From assembly GCA_028284495.1 (NCBI GenBank), contig JANQRP010000014.1:281418-345417 (forward strand): DNA of 64,000 nucleotides, read 5' to 3'. This DNA comes from Longimicrobiales bacterium (GTDB lineage: Bacteria > Gemmatimonadota > Gemmatimonadetes > Longimicrobiales > Gaopeijiaceae). This document shows, in pieces, positions 1-11,236 of this stretch (position 1 is the stretch's first letter; every line of letters begins with the position of its first letter). The notes below the pieces were generated by a model that did no database searches, was not told the DNA's origin, and saw nothing but the letters and a program-made list of their open reading frames with translations. A program made the translations under genes and the position numbers.

Positions 1-219
1 GACGATGGCCTGGACCTCGGAGGCGATGGCGTCGCCCCCGAGACGGCCCGAGAACTGCTGGATGCCCAGCGCCGGCACGTACGCATTCTCGTAGACGAGG
101 CCGAGACTGACCCCCTCGAAGTCCTCCTGCTGGGCGGCGGCGGGCGCGGCCGCGACGAGGGGGGCGAGGGAAGCGAGGGCGATCAGCGCGAAGGGCAGCC
201 GGGCGGCGCGTCGGGTCAT
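1..219 (-). CDS. tolB: TolB, periplasmic Tol-Pal protein, N-terminal 73 residues only
   Basis: The reading frame enters at the left edge and its ATG (217-219) overlaps the tolA stop codon as ATGA. The visible protein begins with a basic MTRRAAR stretch, a hydrophobic core and an APAAA site, so it is probably exported. The mature start (GLVYENAYVPALGIQQFSG, then EVQAIV) resembles the N-terminal domain of TolB from related bacteria, which precedes a beta-propeller. TolB binds Pal and TolA in the periplasm. The call rests mainly on its position after tolQ, tolR and tolA; the propeller lies outside the window, so another exported protein cannot be excluded. Confidence 0.6.
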   Translation of the reverse strand, partial: MTRRAARLPFALIALASLAPLVAAAPAAAQQEDFEGVSLGLVYENAYVPALGIQQFSGRLGGDAIASEVQAIV

Positions 220-995
220 GCGTCGGGAAGCGTGGAGGGAATCGAGGGAGTCGGCGCCGACGGGAGTTCCCTCGCCGGCGAGAACCTGAACAGGATCGGG
301 AGGCGCTCGAAGGGAAGATCCTCCGGCAGCTCACCGAATCGTCCGCTGGCGCAGCCGCCGATGGCCTCCATCGCCCCGTAGTCCAGCGCGTTCGCGCCCG
401 ACCGTTCTACAAACCGGACATCGGTAACGGTCCCGTCCGGGCGGATGACGAAGTAGATCGTCGTCTCGAGGCCGTCGGGGAGGTTCCGCGGCGGCCGGAA
501 GCAGCGGTCGATCTGGCGGACGATGTTGTTGTAGTAGCGAGGGTAGTCCCGCTTCAGCCCTTCCATCCTGACCTCGATGTCCTCCCCCGTCTCCTCGGGC
601 TGCTCCTCGGCGTCCTCGGAGGTGGCCTCGGTCGGGACGGAGTCGGGGGGCGTCTCCGGGGGGGTCTCGTCCGGCTCCGGCTCGGGGTCCGGCTGCGGCG
701 GCGTCTCCTCCGGCTCGGGGTCGGGATCCGGCGGCGGAACGTCCTCGGGGTCGGGCTCCGGGTCGTCCGGTGTGTCGATCTCGAGCTCCTGCACGGGCGG
801 CGCCTGCTGCTCGATCTCGGAGCGGGCGGGCGGCGGCGAGACGAGGTCGATCTCGTACGTGATGAAGTCGAGCGGTTCGGGACGGGCGAGCGAGAGACCC
901 ACGGCGACGGCGATCACGACGCCGTGCACGAGCACGGAGCCCCAGAACGCCGACACCGGCGGTTCCTCGCGCGTGTCCCGATTCTTCCACTTCAT
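216..995 (-). CDS. tolA: TolA/TonB-like periplasm-spanning protein
   Basis: This 259-residue protein links the TolQ-TolR proton channel in the inner membrane to the outer membrane. It has a cytoplasmic N-terminus, one membrane helix (about 15-37), a Pro/Glu/Asp-rich linker (about 55-135) and a C-terminal TonB/TolA-type domain (about 145-250). That domain contains the YYNNIVRQIDRCFRPP and IYFVIRPDGTVTDVRFVERSG stretches typical of the family. It starts seven bases after tolR and overlaps tolB by four, so it belongs to one operon. The linker is acidic proline-rich rather than the alanine/lysine helix of enteric TolA, so it looks TonB-like in the middle. Position in the operon favours TolA. Confidence 0.85.
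   Translation of the reverse strand: MKWKNRDTREEPPVSAFWGSVLVHGVVIAVAVGLSLARPEPLDFITYEIDLVSPPPARSEIEQQAPPVQELEIDTPDDPEPDPEDVPPPDPDPEPEETPPQPDPEPEPDETPPETPPDSVPTEATSEDAEEQPEETGEDIEVRMEGLKRDYPRYYNNIVRQIDRCFRPPRNLPDGLETTIYFVIRPDGTVTDVRFVERSGANALDYGAMEAIGGCASGRFGELPEDLPFERLPILFRFSPARELPSAPTPSIPSTLPDA
640..790 (-). repeat. Low-complexity Pro-Glu-Asp repeat region inside tolA
   Basis: The DNA is an imperfect tandem array of short GC-rich units (variants of ctccggctcggggtc on the plus strand) encoding PDPEPEPDETPP-like repeats. It builds the extended linker of TolA. Such arrays change length easily by slippage, so this is where strains may differ. Confidence 0.7.
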
Positions 996-1002
996 CGTCG
1001 CG

Positions 1003-1431
1003 TCACCGTCCTCCGTCCCATTCCTCGGCCACCAGCGACGCCGTCACACCCTCCGCCATCTGGATCGCGCCCAGCACACCAAGCAGCGCGGACGCATTCG
1101 ACGCCGCGTCCGTCCGCACGTACACCACCTCGTAGTTTCCGGCCTCCGCGAGCTCCGCGAAGACGTCGCGGAACGCCGCCACCGACTCGAATTCCGTCTC
1201 CTCGAGAAAGATCCGATTGTCCGCGTCGATCGACACGAAGACGGGGTCCTCCGTGGGCTGAAGCGGCGCCACGTCCGCCTCGGGCAGGTTCACCTGGATG
1301 CCGCCCTGCAGGATCGGCGCGGTGATGATGAAGATCACCAGCAGCGTGAAGGCCACGTCGACCATCGAGGTGATGTTGATGTCGGCCTGGAGGGAGAGAC
1401 CGTCGTCTCCGTTCGAGAGGCGCCGGGGCAT
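1003..1431 (-). CDS. tolR: TolR/ExbD-family proton-channel subunit
   Basis: A 142-residue ExbD/TolR protein with a short cytoplasmic N-terminus, one membrane helix (about 21-42) and a periplasmic domain. Asp25 in the TSMVDVAF motif is the membrane aspartate through which protons pass in this family. The helix is followed by LQGGIQVNLPEA, the usual start of the periplasmic part. It works with TolQ to energise TolA during outer-membrane invagination at division. It lies three bases after tolQ and seven before tolA. ExbD is the alternative, but tolA and tolB-like neighbours favour TolR. Confidence 0.9.
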   Translation of the reverse strand: MPRRLSNGDDGLSLQADINITSMVDVAFTLLVIFIITAPILQGGIQVNLPEADVAPLQPTEDPVFVSIDADNRIFLEETEFESVAAFRDVFAELAEAGNYEVVYVRTDAASNASALLGVLGAIQMAEGVTASLVAEEWDGGR

Positions 1432-1434
1432 CGC

Positions 1435-2109
1435 TCAGACCCGTCCTTCGCGGGCCAGCGTGCCGATGAACTCGCTCGAGAAGCCCTCGAGTTCGCCGGT
1501 GACGAGGTTCAGCCTCGTGACGAAATGGTTGTAGGCGATGACCGCGGGAATCGCGACGAACAGCCCGACCACGGTCGTGATGAGCGCTTCGCCCACACCC
1601 GGCGCCACCGCGTTGATGTTGCCGGAGCCGGCCTCTGCGATGCCCAGGAACACGTTCATGATGCCGATGACCGTTCCGAGCAGGCCGAGAAGCGGCGAGA
1701 CCGACCCGATGATCGCAAGCCAGCTGATGCCGCGCGCGAGTTCGTCCCGCTCCTCCGCCTCCTCCTTCTCCATCACGAGCCGCAGCGCCTCGAGCTGCGT
1801 CATCGAGAGCCCTTCGCCAATCGGCGTATCCTGCCGGAGCGCTCCCGGCCGCAGCTCGGAGAAGAAGTTGACGCCCTGCCGGAAGACCCGGCCGTAGGGC
1901 GACTCGGGAAGCGTCAGGATCGACTTGTACGCGTCGCCCAGGCCGCGGGCGCGCTCGATGGCGTCGAGAAAGTCGTCGCCGAGCGCCTGAAGGTCGCGGA
2001 ACTGCCGCGACTTCCAGAGGATGATCCACCAGCTCGCGAGCGAGAACACCGCCAGCACGGCGAGCACGACCTTCGTGGGGAGGCCGGCCCCGAGGATGAG
2101 TCCGATCAC
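1435..2109 (-). CDS. tolQ: TolQ/ExbB-family proton-channel subunit
   Basis: A 224-residue MotA/TolQ/ExbB protein with membrane helices near 12-32, 130-155 and 172-196. The signature SPLLGLLGTVIGIMNVF (138-154) and the GVGEALITTVVGLFVAIPAV segment (171-190) are family hallmarks. The open frame continues upstream to 2343 in composition-biased sequence, but a GTG at 2107-2109 overlapping the upstream epimerase stop (GTGA) gives the usual length. It forms a pentamer around TolR helices in the inner membrane. The overlap indicates translational coupling to a sugar-nucleotide epimerase, an unusual partner. Confidence 0.9.
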   Translation of the reverse strand: MIGLILGAGLPTKVVLAVLAVFSLASWWIILWKSRQFRDLQALGDDFLDAIERARGLGDAYKSILTLPESPYGRVFRQGVNFFSELRPGALRQDTPIGEGLSMTQLEALRLVMEKEEAEERDELARGISWLAIIGSVSPLLGLLGTVIGIMNVFLGIAEAGSGNINAVAPGVGEALITTVVGLFVAIPAVIAYNHFVTRLNLVTGELEGFSSEFIGTLAREGRV

Positions 2110-3113
2110 GCGCTGCCCTCCCCGGCGCCATCCACCCCGACGCCCGTCTCGGCCCGCATCCGCGCCGCGATGAACTCGTACGTTTCCTTCAAGCCTTCCT
2201 CCAGCGAGTGGCCCGGGCTCCACCCCGCCCGTTCGAACTTCCCGATGTCCAGCGTGCTGTGGCGCAGCTCGCCCGGCCGCGCGTCCGCTTGGCGGCGGTC
2301 GCGGTCGCGTCCGGCGACCTCCTCCAGCACGTCGGCGAGGCAATTCACGCTCGTTCCCTGCCCCGTGCCGACGTTGAACGCCACGTCGTCGAGCCCGAGC
2401 GCGGGAGTCCGGACGGCGTCCATGCCGGCCGCCATCACGTTCGCCGCCACCACGTCCTTCACGTACACGTAATCGCGCGTCTGCTCCCCGTCCCCGAAGA
2501 TCTTGAGCTCCTCGCCCCGGATCAGACGGCTGCTGAAGATCGCGACGACGCCCGCCTCACCGTGTGGATCCTGTCGGGGACCGAAGACGTTGCCGTACCG
2601 GAGCGCCACGTACTCGAGGCCGTGCACCTCGCGGTAGTAGTGCAGGTACTGCTCGCCGGCGAGCTTCGTCACCCCGTACGGCGAGAGAGGCAATTTCGGT
2701 GCCGATTCCGGGGTCGGTCGCTGCTCCGGCTCGCCGTAGACGACGCCGCCGCTCGACACGTATACGAAACGGCGGGTGCCGACGGCGCGGGCCGACTCCA
2801 GCAGGTTCAGCAGTCCGTCGACGTTCACGCCGGCGTCGCGGCGTGGGTCGTCCACCGAGACCCGGACGTCGATCTGCGCCGCGTGATGGGAAACCAGATC
2901 GAAGCGAACCTCGCGGAAGAGCTGCGCCACGGACTCGTCGCGGATGTCCGCCTGCAGCAGATGCGCGTCGGGATTCACGTTCTGGGGCTTCCCGCTGGAG
3001 AAGTCGTCGACGATCCAGACCTCGTCGCCGAGGTCGATGAAGGCGTCGGCCACGTGGCTGCCGATGAAGCCGGCGCCGCCGGTCACGAGAACGCGTCGGG
3101 GAGAGTCGGTCAT
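2106..3113 (-). CDS. NAD-dependent epimerase/dehydratase, UDP-glucose 4-epimerase-like
   Basis: An extended short-chain dehydrogenase of about 335 residues from the internal ATG at 3111-3113; an upstream ATG at 3161 would add 16 residues without family similarity. TGGAGFIGSH (11-20) is the NAD-binding glycine motif, the catalytic set is VSSGGVVYG near 119-127 with Tyr146 and Lys150 in YGVTK, and RYGNVFGPRQDP follows. GalE and related 4-epimerases are the nearest kind; the true substrate cannot be read from sequence. The stop codon overlaps the tolQ start. It may supply UDP-galactose-type sugars for the envelope. Confidence 0.8.
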   Translation of the reverse strand: MTDSPRRVLVTGGAGFIGSHVADAFIDLGDEVWIVDDFSSGKPQNVNPDAHLLQADIRDESVAQLFREVRFDLVSHHAAQIDVRVSVDDPRRDAGVNVDGLLNLLESARAVGTRRFVYVSSGGVVYGEPEQRPTPESAPKLPLSPYGVTKLAGEQYLHYYREVHGLEYVALRYGNVFGPRQDPHGEAGVVAIFSSRLIRGEELKIFGDGEQTRDYVYVKDVVAANVMAAGMDAVRTPALGLDDVAFNVGTGQGTSVNCLADVLEEVAGRDRDRRQADARPGELRHSTLDIGKFERAGWSPGHSLEEGLKETYEFIAARMRAETGVGVDGAGEGSA

Positions 3114-3159
3114 TCCGCTGTCGGGCTGAGTGTCCAAGGGGAGGGATTCGAAAACGTAC

Positions 3160-3197
3160 AAAGAAGAAGCGCCCCGTCGACGGGGTCGACGAGGCGC
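3160..3197 (-). terminator. Rho-independent terminator after the LysM gene
   Basis: On the minus strand a 13-base-pair stem (arms at 3185-3197 and 3169-3181, one U-G pair) closes a CCC loop and is followed by TTCTTCTTT. The arms contain GTCGAC palindromes. It sits about 28 bases after the LysM stop codon and before the epimerase gene, so it separates the two transcription units. Confidence 0.85.
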
Positions 3198-3224
3198 ATC
3201 TCCTCAGCCGGGCGAACGGGGTCG

Positions 3225-4286
3225 TCAGCCGGCGGGCATCTTGCGAGCGAGCGTGGCCTCCACGCCGCGCTCGAAGATCGGATTCTGGAGGTTCATGATG
3301 CGTCCCGTCGCGTAGTCGTCACCGACGTTCACGATCGTGAACACGCCCTCGGGCCACTCGCCCGACCCGGGCAGGCGGACCTCGTACTCGTCGCCGATCG
3401 CGACGCCCGCGGGTCGCTCGATGAAGAGGTACCCACCGGGACCGTGCAGCTGGTCGTCCGTCTCGGCGTACTCGACGATCGCGACGGCGCCACCGCCGGC
3501 CACGCGCTCCGGGAAGACACCGATCCGCTCACGGTACACCGGCGCGGGCCGCAGGCGGTCCCCCTCGAGGAGGCGTCCGAAGACCCGGACGACCTCCACC
3601 ACCGGGCGATCGCCCGCCGTGGCCACCACCTCGATCACCGCCGTCGGACGGGCCACGTGGCCGAGACCGGCGACGTGGTCGCCGACCCGGTAGGCCTGGA
3701 GGCGCGTCCCCGGGGAGACCGGCCGGTCGAGTTCGACGAACAGCCGATCGTACCGACGGGCCGACTCGCGCGAGATCCGCTCCTCGGTCGCGCCGCCGAA
3801 GCCGCCGACGGTGCCCACGATATCCTCGCCGGGGTCCTGCACGACGAAGGGCGAGCCCTCCACCACCTGCGCCGGGACGGCCGGCACGTTGTCCTGGTAC
3901 TCGCCGAACTGGGTGATCTCCTCGTCCTGCTCCCACCAGATGGTCCTCTCCGGCTCGGCGGACTGCGCGGTCTGCATCGGCGCAGCGTCGCCGGGCGCGC
4001 CGCGGGGCGCGACCATGACCTCGATCAGGTTGCCGTCCGCATCCGGGATGAGAAGCATCTGACCGGGGTAGATGAGGTCGGGGTTCTGGACGCGGTCGCG
4101 ATTCGCTTCCCAGATCCGCCGCCACTCGAACGGATTTCCGTAGAAGGACTGCGCGAGATCCCAGAGCGTGTTGCCACGCACCACGAGATGCTCGCCCTGT
4201 GCGACCGCCTGGGCGGACGCGGGGGCGGACAGCGCGAGGGATGCGCCGAGGGAAATGGCCAGACCGGCCGCGATGTTGCGGAGCAT
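3225..4286 (-). CDS. Secreted LysM-domain protein
   Basis: About 353 residues from the ATG at 4284-4286. A second ATG nine bases upstream lies only two bases from the AGGAGG ribosome site, which is too close, so the inner one is preferred. Residues 1-25 form a signal peptide ending in APASA. A LysM domain follows (about 32-80: LVVRGNTLWDLAQSFYGNP ... NPDLIYPGQMLLIP), which usually binds peptidoglycan. The remaining 270 residues contain repeated beta-rich segments (RLQAYRVGDHV, YLFIERPAGVAIGDEYEV) and are not otherwise recognised. It has its own promoter and terminator. Role inferred: cell-wall-associated structural or assembly protein. Confidence 0.75.
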   Translation of the reverse strand: MLRNIAAGLAISLGASLALSAPASAQAVAQGEHLVVRGNTLWDLAQSFYGNPFEWRRIWEANRDRVQNPDLIYPGQMLLIPDADGNLIEVMVAPRGAPGDAAPMQTAQSAEPERTIWWEQDEEITQFGEYQDNVPAVPAQVVEGSPFVVQDPGEDIVGTVGGFGGATEERISRESARRYDRLFVELDRPVSPGTRLQAYRVGDHVAGLGHVARPTAVIEVVATAGDRPVVEVVRVFGRLLEGDRLRPAPVYRERIGVFPERVAGGGAVAIVEYAETDDQLHGPGGYLFIERPAGVAIGDEYEVRLPGSGEWPEGVFTIVNVGDDYATGRIMNLQNPIFERGVEATLARKMPAG

Positions 4287-4343
4287 GGAAGCCATCGCCT
4301 CCTGAAATGCGGGACTTCGGGACGAGTTCGTACCGACCAGCCT

Positions 4344-4375
4344 CAAAGATACGCGGGCGGCGGCGTGACTACAAA
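4344..4375 (-). promoter_or_regulatory. Candidate promoter of the LysM gene, Bacteroidetes-type
   Basis: Reading the minus strand, TTTG (4372-4375), a 20-base spacer and TATCTTTG (4344-4351) match the TTTG...TAnnTTTG promoter known from Bacteroidetes. The overlapping hexamers TTGTAG and TATCTT with a 17-base spacer also fit a weak sigma-70 site. It lies about 58 bases upstream of the chosen start codon. Confidence 0.5.
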
Positions 4376-4408
4376 TGTTTTCGCGGGCCGGAGGGACGGC
4401 TCGACGCG

Positions 4409-4909
4409 TCAGAGCTCCAGGCGGAGCACGCAGGCGTCCTCGCGGGGCGAATCGTAGTAGTTCCGCCGGACGCCGATCTGGCGGAAGCCACGCCGCCGGT
4501 AGAGTTCACGGGCCACGGCGTTGCTCTCCCTGACCTCGAGGAACAGGTCCGTGACGCCGCGCTCCCGTGCACGCTCCAGCACGCGTTCGAGGAGGCGGCC
4601 GCCCACGCCCCGCCGCTGCCACGCCGGATCGACGGCGATGTTGGCCAGCTCGCCCTGGTCGAGGATGCACCACAGCACGGCATACCCGACGAGCTCACCC
4701 CCCACCTCCGCCACGAGCAGCTCCGCCCCGCTCCGGCCGAGGAGCCGACGGAACGTGGCGGCCTCCCAGGGCGAGCCGAACGCGGCGGCCTCGAGCTCGG
4801 CGACGCCCTCCACGTCACGCTCGACCATCGAACGGATGCGCTCACCCTGGATCGGCCCCTGCAGCGGCCTCCGGGCGGACATCGACGGCGGTACGCGGCG
4901 TGCCTCCAT
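4409..4909 (-). CDS. rimI: Ribosomal protein alanine N-acetyltransferase RimI
   Basis: A GNAT-fold acetyltransferase of up to 166 residues. The acetyl-CoA motif is VDPAWQRRGVGGRLLERVL, and the end region VRESNAVARELYRRRGFRQIGVRRNYY is characteristic of RimI, which acetylates the N-terminus of ribosomal protein S18. The N-terminal 20 residues exceed the family length, so the start may be the ATG at 4880-4882 (MSARRP). It follows tsaB after six bases; tsaE-tsaB-rimI is a common arrangement. Confidence 0.85.
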   Translation of the reverse strand: MEARRVPPSMSARRPLQGPIQGERIRSMVERDVEGVAELEAAAFGSPWEAATFRRLLGRSGAELLVAEVGGELVGYAVLWCILDQGELANIAVDPAWQRRGVGGRLLERVLERARERGVTDLFLEVRESNAVARELYRRRGFRQIGVRRNYYDSPREDACVLRLEL

Positions 4910-4915
4910 CGCCCA

Positions 4916-5677
4916 TCAGTTCCCGGCGGCCCGGCGCGCGCGCACGGCGCCGGTGTCGCGGAGGTAGCTCGGCTCCCACACGTGCGGGTCGGGCGCGGGG
5001 CGCGGGTCCGGGTCGAGGTCGAGTGCGCGGACCAGTCCATCCGCGGAGGGAAACCCGATCGGCGGGGCGAGGATCGTGCCCCCGCTTTCCGCGAGCCGCC
5101 GGGCGTGGCGAATCGCTCCGTCTCCGCAGAACGCCGCGCCCCGGAACCGCAGATCGGCGAGGACGTCGGGGAGGGTCCCGAACCGCGGCTCCTCGACGAC
5201 CGCCGGCAGGTCGGCCCCGAGCCGGTACGCCGCCATGAAGAGCCGTTCTCCGCGTGCATCGAACAGAACCACGCGCAGGCCGATCGGCGGCGCCGCGGAC
5301 GAGAGCGCGGCGTCGGAGGGGTCGGCGACGCCAGCGAAGGTCTCGGCGGCGACCTGCTCGGTGAGCGCCGCCGCCAGGAGGGACGAGACCGGGAACAGCG
5401 GAATCCCCAGCGCGTGCGCCAGCCCCTTCCCGGTCGCGGCCGCGACCCGAACACCGGTGAACGACCCGGGTCCGGCACCTACGGCCACCGCGGTCAGCTC
5501 CCGCCGGTCCAGACCCGCCTTCCCGAGCGTCACTTCGATGGCCGGGATCATCCCGGCCGCGTGCGTGCGGGGCTCCTCGAGGAAGTGCCGGGCGAGCACC
5601 CTCCCTCCCTCGGCCAGCACGATCGACGCCACCGGCCCGGCCGTCTCGATCGCGAGGAGTCGATGGAAGACGCTCAT
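4916..5677 (-). CDS. tsaB: tRNA t6A biosynthesis protein TsaB
   Basis: 253 residues from the ATG at 5675-5677, which overlaps the tsaE stop as ATGA. The ASKHA-fold motifs LLAIETAG (7-14) and VAVGAGPGSFTGVRV (64-78) are diagnostic. TsaB scaffolds TsaD and TsaE in making N6-threonylcarbamoyladenosine at position 37 of ANN-decoding tRNAs. A longer open frame extends upstream through tsaE in another frame and is not the gene. The neighbours tsaE and rimI support the call. Confidence 0.92.
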   Translation of the reverse strand: MSVFHRLLAIETAGPVASIVLAEGGRVLARHFLEEPRTHAAGMIPAIEVTLGKAGLDRRELTAVAVGAGPGSFTGVRVAAATGKGLAHALGIPLFPVSSLLAAALTEQVAAETFAGVADPSDAALSSAAPPIGLRVVLFDARGERLFMAAYRLGADLPAVVEEPRFGTLPDVLADLRFRGAAFCGDGAIRHARRLAESGGTILAPPIGFPSADGLVRALDLDPDPRPAPDPHVWEPSYLRDTGAVRARRAAGN

Positions 5678-6177
5678 TCCTCGGTGCCAGGTACCACGGG
5701 CCGGCGAGGTCGCGCGGTGCTGGCGACCGTGAGCGGGAACGCGGGGAGGTCCGGCGGCCGCCCGACGCGATCGACAGAGATACGCCGGCTGAACACGTCC
5801 CCCGCGACCGGGTCGAGGCGGACGTCCCAGCGATGCCCGGGAAGAAGCTCCTCCGCTCGCTCGGGCCACTCGACCAGAACGATCTGGTCGTCGCCACCGA
5901 GCTCCTCCCAACCGAGCTCCCACACCTCGTCGGCGTCGGACAGGCGATACAGGTCCAGGTGGACGAGTTCGCGCCCGTCGGCCAGCGGGTAGCGGAAGAG
6001 CAGATTGAAGGTGGGCGACGGAATGGCGCACTCGACACCCGCTCCTCGAGCGATCGCGCGCGCGAGTACCGACTTCCCCGCCCCGAGCGGACCGCGCAGG
6101 GCGAGGAACACGGAGCCCTCGGCCTGCCGACCGATGGTGCGGCCCCAGCGAACGAGGTCGTCTTCGACGAGATGCAT
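5674..6177 (-). CDS. tsaE: tRNA t6A biosynthesis ATPase TsaE
   Basis: 167 residues from the ATG at 6175-6177; the frame runs 20 residues further upstream but those are Pro/Arg-rich and unlike the family. Walker A is GPLGAGKS (29-36), followed by SPTF (54-57) and HLDLYRL (73-79), all typical. TsaE is the ATPase that resets the TsaBD complex during t6A formation. A C-terminal tail of about 30 residues extends past the usual end. It is the first gene of the tsaE-tsaB-rimI unit and is divergent from the Wza-like gene, with 199 bases between them. Confidence 0.9.
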   Translation of the reverse strand: MHLVEDDLVRWGRTIGRQAEGSVFLALRGPLGAGKSVLARAIARGAGVECAIPSPTFNLLFRYPLADGRELVHLDLYRLSDADEVWELGWEELGGDDQIVLVEWPERAEELLPGHRWDVRLDPVAGDVFSRRISVDRVGRPPDLPAFPLTVASTARPRRPVVPGTEE

Positions 6178-6376
6178 CGGGTAGCGTGGAGAGGGTCGAG
6201 CGGCGCGCGTCCCGAGCGGACGGATGTGTCGGGGCAAGCTGGCGAGACGGTCGTCCCCGCACCAGCCCCGACGGCCGTGGACGGTCGGCGGGCCTTCGGG
6301 ATATCTTCATGAGCCGACGACGTCCGGGCCCGAATCGCGGATCCTCCGGACCCCCATCGGCCTACCACCCATCACG

Positions 6377-7000
6377 ATGGCCACTCGCACCGCCCTCCTC
6401 GGACTGCTCGCGCTCCTCCTCGTACCGGTGTCCGTCTCGGGTCAGTCCGAAGCGGCCAGCCCGGCGACGGGAGCCCAGACGCTGAAGCCCGGCGACATGG
6501 TGCAGCTCGACGTCTGGCGCGAACCCGATTTCTCCGGGGACTTCACGGTCGACGAGGCCGGCAACGTCACGCTCCCGCGGCTCGGCGCGATCCGCGTGGT
6601 CGAGTTCACCGCCGCCGAGCTGGAGGCCGAACTGCTTGCCCGGTACCGCGAGTTCCTGCGGAATCCGTCGATCACGATCACGGTCCTCAAGCGGGTCCGG
6701 ATCATCGGGTCCGTGCGCAATCCGAGCCTGTACAACGTGGACGCGACGATCACGATCGCCGACGCCCTCGCGTTGGCCGGCGGCGTCACACCGGACGGCA
6801 AGCAGGACCAGATCCAGCTGCGGCGGGCCGGCGAGACCGTGGTGGCCGAACTGGACGCGAACCGGCTGCTGGTCGATACGCCGCTGCGGAGCGGCGACGA
6901 GCTGTTCGTACCGCAGCGCTCGTGGTTCAGTCGAAACACGAACGTGATCGCCGCCGGGATCGGCGCGGTCGTCACGCTGGTGGTCGCCCTCTCGCGCTGA
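6377..7000 (+). CDS. Wza/EpsA-type polysaccharide export protein (Poly_export plus SLBB)
   Basis: 207 residues from the ATG at 6377; the frame opens earlier but a signal peptide begins here (1-23, cut near VSVSG). A Poly_export domain spans about 36-105 (LKPGDMVQLDVWREPDFSGDFTVDEAGNV is its opening), an SLBB-type segment about 108-155 (GSVRNPSLYNV), and a hydrophobic helix about 188-205 could insert in the outer membrane like the Wza barrel helix. No lipobox cysteine is visible. It probably exports the polysaccharide made by the locus at 22931-46580, though it sits about 16-35 kb away and alone on the plus strand. Confidence 0.85.
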   Translation: MATRTALLGLLALLLVPVSVSGQSEAASPATGAQTLKPGDMVQLDVWREPDFSGDFTVDEAGNVTLPRLGAIRVVEFTAAELEAELLARYREFLRNPSITITVLKRVRIIGSVRNPSLYNVDATITIADALALAGGVTPDGKQDQIQLRRAGETVVAELDANRLLVDTPLRSGDELFVPQRSWFSRNTNVIAAGIGAVVTLVVALSR

Positions 7001-7031
7001 CCGTCGACCTGCGCGGCCGGCGCCGGTGCGG

Positions 7032-9025
7032 TCAGCTCTCCTGGAGCTGCTTCTCCTGGAGTTCGCGGATCTGATCGCGCAGTGAGGCGGCCCGCTCGAA
7101 GTCGAGCGACTCCGCAGCCTGCTTCATCTCGGCGTTGAGAATCTTCAGCGCCTCCTCGATCTCGATCTCGTCGGCGTACTCCGCCACCCGCTCCGCGACC
7201 TTCGCCGTCTTCTCCGCGCGGGCATCCGCAATCCGCGTCGAGAACTGGATCTCGTCGATCGACTTCCGGATCGTCTCGGGCGTGATTCCGTGCTCCTCGT
7301 TGAATGCGATCTGGATCTCTCGACGGCGCTCGGTCTCGTCGATCGTCTCACGCATCGAACGGGTGATCCGGTCGGCGTAGAGGATCGCGGCGCCGTTCAC
7401 GTTCCGCGCGGCGCGCCCGATCGTCTGGATGAGCGATCGCGTGTTGCGGAGGAAGCCCTCCTTGTCGGCGTCCAGGATCGCGACGAGCGATACCTCCGGC
7501 AGATCCAGCCCTTCACGCAGGAGGTTGATCCCCACGAGGACGTCGATCTTCCCGAGTCGGAGCGCCCGCAGGATGTCCATCCGCTCGATGGAGTCGATAT
7601 CGGAGTGCATGTAGCGGACGCGCACGGCGACGGAGTGCAGGTACTCCGAAAGGTCCTCGGCCATCCGTTTGGTGAGGGTCGTCACCAGCACCCTCTCGCC
7701 GCGCTTCTCCCGCTCGCGGATCTCGGCGAGAAGGTCGTCCACCTGCCCCTTCACGGGCCGGACCTCGACCGTCGGATCCACGAGCCCGGTCGGCCGGATG
7801 ATCTGCTCGACCACGACGCCGCCCGCCTTCTCGAGCTCCCAGTCGCCCGGTGTGGCGCTCACGTGGATCGCCTGGTTCACGAGGCTCTCCCACTCCTCGA
7901 ACTTGAGCGGGCGGTTGTCGAGCGCCGAAGGCAGCCGGAACCCGTGCTCCACGAGGGTGATCTTCCGGGCGCGGTCACCGTTGTACATGCCGCCGATCTG
8001 CGGCACGCTCACGTGGCTCTCGTCCACGACGAGAAGGAAGTCCTCGGGGAAGTAGTCGAAGAGGCACGCGGGGCGCTCCCCCTCCTCGCGCATGGACGTG
8101 TAGCGGGAATAGTTCTCGATGCCCGGGCAGGTGCCGATCTCGAGCATCATCTCGATGTCGAAGTTGGTCCGCTGCTCGATCCGCTGCGCCTCCAGCAGGC
8201 GCCCCTCGAGCTGGAACTTCTTCACCTGCCGGTCGAGCTCCTCGCGGATCAGCGGCACCATCTGCTCGATCGTCCTGCGCCGCGTGACGTAGTGCGACGC
8301 CGGGTAGATCGCGGTCCGCTCCAGACGGGTGATGGTCTCCCCGGTGATCGGGTCGAAGCGCGTGATCCGATCGATCTCGTCGCCCCAGAGCTCGATCCGG
8401 ATCCCCTGCTCGTCGTAGGCGGGGTGAACCTCGATGGTGTCGCCCCGGACGCGGAAGGTACCGCGCTCGAAGAGGTAGTCGTTGCGCTTGTACTGGATGT
8501 TCACGAGCGCCTCGAGGATCTGCTTCCGCGGCATCTCGTCCTCGACCGCGAGGTGCAGCATCATCCCGCGATAGTCCGCGGGGTTCCCGAGGCCGTAGAT
8601 GCAGGACACGGAGGCCACGACGATCACGTCGTCCCGCTCCATCAGCGACGACGTCGCGCGCAGCCGGAGGCGCTCGATGTCCTCGTTGATCGAGGAGTCC
8701 TTCTCGATGTAGGTGTCGCTCGAGGGGACGTAGGCCTCGGGCTGGTAGTAGTCGTAGTACGAGATGAAGTACTCGACCGCGTTGGTCGGGAAGAGCTGCT
8801 TGAGTTCCCCGTAGAGCTGCGCGGCGAGCGTCTTGTTGTGGCTCATCACGAGCGTCGGGCGCCCATGCTCCCGGATCACGTGCGCGATCGAGAACGTCTT
8901 CCCGGTGCCCGTGGCCCCCAGCAGTACCTGGTGGCGATCGCCGCGGTCGAGTCCTTCGCCGAGCTCCGCAATCGCCCTCGGCTGGTCGCCGGCCGGCTCG
9001 TACGGGCTGTGGAGTTCGAAGAGGC

Positions 9026-9029
<4 letters not shown>
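7032..9029 (-). CDS. uvrB: Excinuclease ABC subunit UvrB
   Basis: 665 residues from the GTG at 9027-9029, which overlaps the rel stop as GTGA; the frame continues upstream only as an antisense-like extension. Walker A is GATGTGKT (38-45), the damage-clamping beta-hairpin region reads [12 protein letters not shown], the helicase box is VVDESH and the C-terminal UVR domain ends the protein ([24 protein letters not shown]). UvrB receives lesions from UvrA and recruits UvrC in nucleotide excision repair. It ends 31 bases from the convergent Wza-like gene. Coupling to rel is unusual. Confidence 0.97.

Positions 9030-11236
<2,207 letters not shown>

Noticed and set aside
577..2472. Long plus-strand open frame across tolA-tolQ
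   Set aside because: Its translation is Ser/Gly and Arg-rich with no family pattern, and the opposite strand has three recognised genes; GC-rich antisense frames stay open by chance.
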